From: Micropterix aruncella
Lineage: Eukaryota > Arthropoda > Insecta > Lepidoptera > Micropterigidae
DNA length: 64,000 bases
Assembly: GCA_944548615.1 (NCBI GenBank)
Contig: OX155957.1
Location: 5,073,376-5,137,375, forward strand
Direction: 5' to 3'
A model generated the notes under the pieces. That model was not told where the DNA came from, made no database searches, and saw nothing but the letters and a program-made list of their open reading frames with translations. This document shows, piece by piece, positions 57,643-64,000 of the stretch; the first letter of the stretch is position 1; each line of letters begins with the position of its first letter. A program made the translations under genes and the position numbers.

Positions 57643-58372
57643 TGTCAGTCTATTATTAGCGAACTGTTTCGTGCAGCTTGGGCCATACGCTCCTATTTGT
57701 TCTCGGATCGGCCTAACTCACGATTCAGCTCCTATTCAGAAGCCTCCTCGTATGAAAGGCTACCCCGGGTTAGACTCTCGCGTCTCAGGCCTCACGGCTG
57801 TTAGATCGGTTTCTCCTGATGAGATTGCCTCACGGCGCTACTGGACGGTTTGCGCACAGTTCGGTAATCGGTTGTGCACTCTGACTAATTGCTGAAAGGA
57901 GTCTGGAGACTTAATATACTGTCTCCTAAGCAGCATGGGGGAGGGGAGGTGGATGTAGACTTATTGTCATGCCATTCTTGAAACGACCACCCGATCCCAA
58001 GTGGTATGACGGGCAAAGGACGCCCAGGTCCGCGATAAATTATTATTAAGTTACCGCTGACATACAACAGGTAGAGGCCGCGTAAGCGACTTTGGTCACA
58101 TAATACGTCGGGAGGAAGGAGGTATACTGATGGTTAATTCCAGATATATCCTTCCGAAACTGGTAGACAGGGGGCGAGGCTGCCCGCTGTTTACTTTTCC
58201 CGGTGCCTCGCCGTAAGGTCTTGGCCTCTGTCGGGCATGTAGGCATAGCTAGACAGTAGATTTGTATTGTCTCTAAGTTTTCTACGCTCATCCCACGGCT
58301 GAAAGAACGATTACATATAGTTATACGCGCCTGGGACGACCGGGTCGCCCGTTGTAGTCGACACCGCCCAAC
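57643..58372 (+). repeat. Family R subfamily, tandem unit 2 (730 bp)
   Basis: Same order as unit 1, starting GTCAGTCTATTATTAGCGAAC and ending GTAGTCGACACCGCCC; a last GTCAGTCTATTATCATG follows at 58373. Confidence 0.85.
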
Positions 58373-58389
58373 TGTCAGTCTATTATCAT

Positions 58390-58967
58390 GATTCACTGAT
58401 AAGCAATTTCTCTCTGAAATCATGGATGCAAAAAGGTCTATCGTACAAGTGTCATAAGATTACAGGAGGAGCGCGGTCGGCCAGGGGGACATATTGTATA
58501 GTCCCTAAAATATCTTCGACAAATAGTGTTCTGAGATTCTTTCAAATAAGAATGATCTGGAAATTGAAAATCAATTCAAGAAATGATGTACAATGACAAA
58601 AATATGATGATGTTTTGAATAGATTTATTATTGCTACTCTCCTGAAAAAGTTTCCTAATGGAGACAAGATGTCGAACAATTTTAAAACTGATGGACCCCA
58701 AAGTTACACTTTAAGGTTTACGTACATTTGAAACAAACTACATGCTCAAAAAAAATCATCCAGCTTATAGAAAGCATGTGTGGAAAGCCTTAATTTAATG
58801 AGTCTCTCAAACGCCACTCTTTCCGTCTGCCTAAAATTTACCACTGAGGAGAGCAATTTACGATGTGGCGTAACTGCGCTAGTTGTAGTCATACCTTGGT
58901 GCTCGGATGAGAGGGCTTCAGTTTTAATGATTAGGTATATCTTAAAAACGTTTTCTCTATTCTCCAG
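58390..58967. other. Presumed intron upstream of P5CS kinase exon
   Basis: No repeat recognised. Ends in TTCTCTATTCTCCAG, a good acceptor. The open frame 58780-58983 overlaps the acceptor and is not supported as coding. Confidence 0.5.
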
Positions 58968-59132
58968 GAGTCAAAGAGGATAACATCTAATGGCAGGATC
59001 AAAGGACCTTACACAGAAAGGTCCCATTTGAGTCACGCTAGACGCATCATCTTCAAGTTAGGCACAGCTGTTGTGACACAACAAGAAGGACATGGAGTGG
59101 CCCTCGGTAGGCTGGCTTCCATCATTGAGCAG
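58968..59132 (+). CDS. P5CS: P5CS exon, start of glutamate 5-kinase domain (copy B)
   Basis: A 165-bp exon (55 codons, phase 0 at both ends) between TTCTCCAG and GTATTA. It reads [23 protein letters not shown], then [15 protein letters not shown]. This matches the opening of the gamma-glutamyl kinase domain in animal P5CS, where K-L-G-S/T-A-V-V-T forms the ATP/glutamate-binding loop. The exon boundary after I-I-E-Q is the one expected for the gene. The N-terminal presequence exon is not identified. Confidence 0.92.
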
Positions 59133-59907
59133 GTATTAAATCTTATTATCGTAGCCCTCCCAAAATCTAAACAATACAACAAATCTAGATTGATAATCTT
59201 TATCTTGGTTGAATAAAAAAATGCTTTTGTATTGAAAAAATCATAGCGTCAAACCAAATTATTTTTTATTTATTTCTTTATTTAACTATTTTTCTAATAC
59301 AGCTTTAAATAAATCCAGCCAAGCTCTATGGTTACCTGCTGAAAATTATGATAAGGTGACTTTCAATGCGACTTTTGTGGCCATCTTGACTTGACTTGAA
59401 TTATATACTGCAGTTGCATGAGTTAATATTAGACAGCACAAAAAGCCACCCTCTTGATAATGTTTACTTAAAAAGATAAGAAGTACCTTATTCTAATATA
59501 ATATGTATGTGTGTGTGTATCTTATTTGAATCTTTTACAGGTATGTTTCACTTCCACTTATTTTAAAGCTAGCTACTTGGAAATTTTAATTTTTTTTTTT
59601 TTTTTTTTTTTTTATATTTAGAGGAATTTTATTTAATAAATGAGGGATTAGCCAATCTAATTTTCTTTTTCAATAAAGGTATTAAAATACTAATTGTTTA
59701 TAATTTCTGGTACTTTCTCACTTGATGTAGCCTTTTCCTTTTTTCACTATTTTCATTTCACTTCTAACATTATTGTATTTAATGTTTCCATTTATGTTAA
59801 AATACTTGGTTCTACTTTAATTTATTGAATATTTAAAGGTGTCTTAACTAGACTCAAACTCTTTTGAAGTAGACTTCAAATATCTGACTCTATCAAATAT
59901 TCTACAG
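59133..59907 (+). other. P5CS: P5CS kinase intron
   Basis: Phase-0 intron, GTATTA to TTCTACAG, 775 bp, with a poly-T run at 59590-59613 and a short (TG)n at 59505-59518. Confidence 0.85.
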
Positions 59908-60051
59908 GTTTCCAAACTGCAGAATAAAGGAAAGGAGTGCATGATTGTGACTAGTGGGGCTGTGGCTTTCGGAAGGCAAAGGCTGAAGCATGAAATGCTC
60001 ATGTCGCTGTCCATGAGGGAAACTCTATCCTCCAAGGAAATGGTCAGACGG
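59908..60051 (+). CDS. P5CS: P5CS exon, glutamate 5-kinase domain (copy B)
   Basis: A 144-bp exon (48 codons, phase 0 both ends) between CTACAG and GTAAGT. Reads [24 protein letters not shown] then [10 protein letters not shown]. The V-T-S-G-A-V-A-F-G block is the signature of the kinase domain and is intact. The next exon, which should carry the A-A-A-V-G-Q-S-G-L region, is not found before 64000. Confidence 0.92.
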
Positions 60052-60703
60052 GTAAGTCGATTATAATTTGTTTATTAACTCGAGGCAAGATTACTAAATC
60101 GGTGACCATCGGTTGAATAGTTATCGACTGTTAACTCCCAATTATTATCTGCCCAAAAAAATGGCTTTTAATCTCCATATCCATCACAAACTATGCCAAT
60201 TCAGAGAAGTGCAAGATTAGGAGTTTTTATGCTATATAATATGTAAATATTTCTTATGCCTTTTTGGAAATTTGTTACTGATAATTATAAAATAAACCTC
60301 ATTATTGAGTCCGTTCTGTCATTTTGCATTTCTTTTTTAACATATTGCAAAAATATTTCATTGAGGTCAACCAATATCTGAAATGAAGATTTTAAACTAT
60401 TGGATACCAAATTCTGCTTTAATACATTTTTGCGACGTATTAAAACAAAATTATCATAAAACTAGGCCATACACTCATCAAGTGTTTCATATTATTCAAT
60501 TATAATTAATATTTTTTTCAAAAACGTCTACATTGGCCAAATTTTTAATTCTCATTTTGACATATTTCTACTGCGATTTTTCGATATATCGACTAGATAC
60601 TATAAATATCCGAGGCCTCTTCGTAAGTTTAGTTTATTTATTCGGGATTTTATAATGCGTATTTTCTGTGTAAAAAAAATATGTTAAAAATGGCAGGAAA
60701 CCT

Positions 60704-60787
60704 ATCGGATCGCAGATATTATTTCCTTAAGGTTGACTCATATTCTAATATGAGTCGACCTTAAGGAAATTATATCTGCGATCCGAT
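60704..60787. repeat. Long hairpin, ~40-bp arms, in P5CS intron
   Basis: ATCGGATCGCAGATATTATT and CTTAAGGT.GACTCATATT pair with AATATGAGTC.ACCTTAAG and ATCTGCGATCCGAT around a few bases. Only a couple of mismatches, so young or constrained. Confidence 0.9.
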
Positions 60788-60928
60788 ACCTCCTCTAGGC
60801 TGTACTCGTTTTATTTGGCTTCATTTTAATGGGCACTCTATTCATTTATTTTAAATAATTAGAAACGACTTAAAGGCTAACCTAACTTTAGTTATACCTA
60901 TTGTTATATAGATGCCAGTGAGGTTATT

Positions 60929-61617
60929 TTGAATAAGCTGGAGCGTCTGCAAAATATCTTACTCAGGTATGTTTTTAATTTGCGAAAGTTCGACCACGTT
61001 AGCTGCTTTCGTGAGCAACTTCATTGGCTTCCTATTAGCAAACGAAGAAATTTTCATACGTTGTCGCTACTCTACAACATACTCAATAACCCCACTTCAC
61101 CCTCCTATCTAAAGGAGAATTTCCACCCTTTGGGAGGCCACGGTCTTCCACTTCGATCAAGCCGGGATAACACACTCGCTATTCCGATACATCATTCTTC
61201 TGTTTACACGCACTCTTTTACAGTCCATTCTGCTCGTTTATGGAATCAGCTCCCTCACTCTATCAGGCATGCACCTTCGCTGCATACTTTCAAAAAATTG
61301 TTGAAGAAACATCTATTTTTACACAGCCACTAACCAAATACCTCACCTTGTCCTCTCCTTTATCCTTCCCTGGGCAACCTTAGCATAAGTTACTGACATG
61401 TATCTGTATAAGTTTATTTTAAATTTAACTTTACTAATTCTTTGTGTATTGTACGGTGAAAATTAGGAATTATTTTATCAAATGGTTGACTGTAAGATAT
61501 CGCTATAGCGATAAGTCCGCCATTTGTGCATAAATTGTCTTTTTTATAAAACCAGCGTAATATTCATTAGGTTATGTTTTTATAGCACAATAAAGTTATT
61601 CTATTCTATTCTATTCT
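60929..61617 (+). pseudogene. 5'-truncated LINE: reverse transcriptase C-terminus, 3' UTR, (TTCTA)n tail
   Basis: The open frame 60929-61333 (134 codons) reads L-E-R-L-Q-N-I-L-L-R-Y-V-F-N-L-R-K, then L-H-W-L-P-I-S-K-R-R, S-L-L-Y-N-I-L-N-N-P, F-T-V-H-S-A-R-L-W-N-Q-L-P, and F-K-K-L-L-K-K-H-L. This is the C-terminal end of CR1/Jockey-type ORF2. The 3' UTR includes TATCGCTATAGCGATA and ends in repeated TTCTA (61593-61617). Frame intact over this part, so probably not very old. Confidence 0.87.
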
Positions 61618-62119
61618 ACCTATTTGAAAAATTTCATCAGATGCGCTGCGCTGGGTTTTATCCAATTAGAGAGCGAAAGTTTTCCTCATTGACAAAATGA
61701 TCCTCTGCAAGCAAAGTGACGATTATCTCTCGCGACAACACCCCCAACGGGTAGTCACATGGCCCCAATTAAAACGGAACGTGAACCTCGGCCATAGTTG
61801 TACTCGCCGGTACTATCTTTCGTGCACCAACGATAGGTCAAAGTGCTCCAAACGGTACTTATATGTACTTAGGTATGGCAATCGATGCATTGTTGATATC
61901 CACGTGGCGATTGAATGTAAGAAGTCCTGTGATCTACAAAGCAGTATTGTATCTGGCAGATTGTCGAAGACAATTAGGGGTCCGGCACACTGGTCCTACG
62001 TACGCAACGTACGCAACGCATTATGACATCTGGCCCTTGGATTTACATAAAAGCAGACATACTAATCCCACGCATCGTTGCGTGGGACACCTTATAGTTG
62101 TCAAATGCTGCGAATCCTT
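61618..62119. other. No gene seen
   Basis: Two overlapping plus frames (61697-62026, 61863-62123) show no known motif. Confidence 0.5.
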
Positions 62120-62560
62120 ATAATAATTATTATTAAAAAACTCTATATTAAAAAAGAAAATGCGAGCTTATTGCCTGCAGGCAGAATTCTAAACCCAACG
62201 TTTGTGAATAATTACTAACTTAACTTATATAATACAAAAGTTTGAACAATACAAAGAAATATTGAACTCTTTGTGAGAGCAGAATGTGTCAAATCAAAAT
62301 AAACTATAGCCTAAGGACGCAAATGTTTTAAAATGAGGATAATAGGAATGGAAAGGGCATCTATGTGGAATATTTTGAATGTTCTCTGAGTCTGTTTGTA
62401 AAACGTGTTATGCCTGGCGCGGTTCTCACATTTTTCAGCAAAGCATCTCAAAGTCGGGCTCCGTGCACGGTGAAAGATAATGGGAAGAAGTCACTGCTGT
62501 GACCAGCGATAGTGAGTAAGAGGTTCATTCTTCAGATCTCAGAGGGCGTTCATGGCTCAG
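62120..62560 (-). pseudogene. LINE C-terminus and 3' end, relative of 32025-32490
   Basis: Shares GAGCTTATTGCCTGCAGGCA, the TCACTGCTGTGACCAGCGAT block and CTTCAGATCTCAGAGGGCG with 32060-32480 (-), and the ATAATTATTATT tail at 62120-62133. More degraded; no long frame. Confidence 0.7.
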
Positions 62561-63139
62561 AGGGCGTCCATGATGGATCTTGTCCGCCATCCCAGGATGT
62601 TATAACGGCAGTTGCCATCTTGACACCCTGGAATGTATTGCAAAAATGACGTTTAACAAAGAGACGTTTTACAGTCCCGTGCCGCCACAAGCCTGACATG
62701 GCAGAGTCCAACTTCAGGCACTGGGATGCAGGTGACCCAGTGTAGCCCCTTGCGCCCTGTCTACCAGATTTGGACCGATTTCGTTGCCTGTATTCTGGTT
62801 GCAGTTCTAAGTCGCTTATGCGGTCTTCTGCCTAAGTATTATAAATGCAGTTCTCGCGAGCTCGTGGCACCCTATGCCAGCGTTAACCACCAGAATTGGG
62901 TGACCAACGGGTTATTTATAGAAAAAGGTGACAATAGGACAAAACCTACCACGCTTCTTAGGAAACACACGTTTTCACATTCATCCAGCAATTCTCCGAA
63001 TTCAGAAACTCTGCACAAGTACCCGGGACTGCCCGTGGTTCCCATATTCGAGGAGGCTGCTGGATAGAATCTGAGCCATGACTTGGGCCGACCAACAAAA
63101 CAAACTGGCCCTAAGGGCCAAGTTGTATTACTCCGCTCG

Positions 63140-63340
63140 GCCCCTATGACAGTTGAGGGGTGTCTAGCGAACCCACCACCCCAGGGAGTTATAACGACTG
63201 TCGCCCTCCGTTCTCCCGTGGGATGCACGCAAAGACTTAAAACAAACACAATCCACTGCCAAACTATGCCATTAGCCCGTAAGAGTGCGACGCCTAAGAG
63301 CGAGGCACTGGAAAGTGCCACACAGCTGGCTTTCTTGCTC
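63140..63340 (-). repeat. Diverged family R-related segment
   Basis: GTTATAACGACTGTC..CTCCG, TTCTCCCGTGGGATGCACGC, TAGCCCGTAAGAG and GCGAGGCAC parallel the minus-strand R copy at 33860-34000. The long overlapping frames here on both strands (62726-63379) reflect GC-rich stop-poor sequence, not genes. Confidence 0.5.
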
Positions 63341-63500
63341 CCAGATATTCGTTGGATATCTCAATTGGAAAGAATTTGAAAATCTAACCTGAAAGTAGCG
63401 ATTATTACAGCCAATACCTAGAAAAGCGATGTAATGTATGTCGCTTCATCAAGACGAAATATGTAAAGATATGATACCGTGTATCAATCAGTTAATTTTT

Positions 63501-63971
63501 AACACGCTTTTATTAGGTCGACCTGTATGTAACTAACTATGGTAACTAATTCTAATCTACCAAGGATCTAATCTAAGGTAACTAATTCAACCATCTTCCA
63601 AGGATCGTAGCGTCATGAAAATTGGTAGCTGTATGTAGTTCTGATGACAATACAATAATTTGGTACTGTCGAACTGATCTGATGATGGAGTCGGAAGATT
63701 AGAACTGGAACTTCATGATGGAACATCGTATCATAGCTGTGTTTGGACTTGTTAGAAAAGTCCTGGAATAAACTTTGACCACGATTAGGTTTCAAGGTCT
63801 GATAATGAAGCCGGAAGATAGGCAGTGGCATTCCATGATAGAATATCGTATCATAGCCGTGTTTGGACTTGTTAGAAAGGTCTTGTAATGAACTTTTACC
63901 ACGATTAAGTTTCAAGGTCTGATGATGAAGCCGGATTTTTCGGTTTTTACGTGCATTTATAAAAGCGTGTT
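63501..63971. mobile_element. TIR element with AACACGCTTTT ends, copy 3
   Basis: AACACGCTTTTATTAGGTCG to AAAAGCGTGTT. Contains three ~115-bp subunits (GTATCATAGC.GTGTTTGGAC), one more than copy 1, so the subunits expand in tandem. Confidence 0.85.
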
Positions 63972-64000
63972 TATAGTGTTTTTTTTAAACTAATAATTTA

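Noticed and set aside
62726..63379. Long overlapping frames on both strands (98-149 codons)
   Set aside because: The region is GC-rich repeat related to family R; frames overlap on both strands and resemble no protein.
1..64000. CRISPR arrays, operons or bacterial defence systems
   Set aside because: The sequence is eukaryotic: spliced gene, nuclear transposons, no compact gene clusters and no regularly spaced short repeats.

Overview
This is nuclear DNA of an insect, most likely a moth or butterfly. The sequence is AT-rich and gene-poor, with spliceosomal introns and a dense mix of LINE, LTR, mariner, Harbinger, Helitron and MITE remnants of types familiar from Lepidoptera. The order is inferred from the style of the repeats, not from a database match. 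I see no bacterial gene, CRISPR array, rRNA gene or intact tRNA gene. All calls come from reading the sequence; similarity statements rest on recall of family motifs.

The only recognisable host gene is delta-1-pyrroline-5-carboxylate synthase (P5CS, ALDH18A1), the mitochondrial two-domain enzyme that starts proline and ornithine synthesis from glutamate. It appears in two separated pieces on the + strand, in the wrong order. The C-terminal glutamyl-phosphate reductase half (exons 12811-13815 and 18132-18388, stop codon included) lies about 40 kb upstream of two exons of the N-terminal glutamate 5-kinase half (58968-59132 and 59908-60051). The simplest readings are two tandem P5CS copies, each cut by a window edge, or a rearranged or mis-ordered locus. 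A candidate short first coding exon at 43861-43896 is phase-compatible with the kinase exons, but its owner is unknown.

Layout: 1-9479, a very young LTR element with unusually long LTRs, inserted in an (AT)n tract and read on the minus strand; 9500-12800, a LINE remnant and AT-rich DNA; 12811-19600, P5CS 3' half with a repeat-filled intron and a four-unit 219-bp tandem array just after the stop; 19600-35370, nested transposons (RNase H remnant, TIR elements, a 2.2-kb foldback, a pogo-like element, a palindromic mariner cluster, a Helitron, a tRNA-derived SINE head); 35378-38476, a second very young LTR element with indistinguishable 1.1-kb LTRs, a GCGAC target duplication and a single gag-like ORF; 38700-58400, LINE 3' ends, MITEs, a broken Harbinger transposase and head-to-tail arrays of a GC-rich repeat; 58968-60051, P5CS kinase exons; 60900-64000, more LINE and MITE remnants.

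A GC-rich dispersed repeat, called family R here, recurs at least a dozen times. One copy sits inside a mariner remnant with a clean 14-bp target duplication, which fits a 5'-truncating retroposon. Two R arrays are head-to-tail, each with its own private junction sequence. Several LINE 3' ends share a stem-loop whose stems change sequence while keeping pairing.
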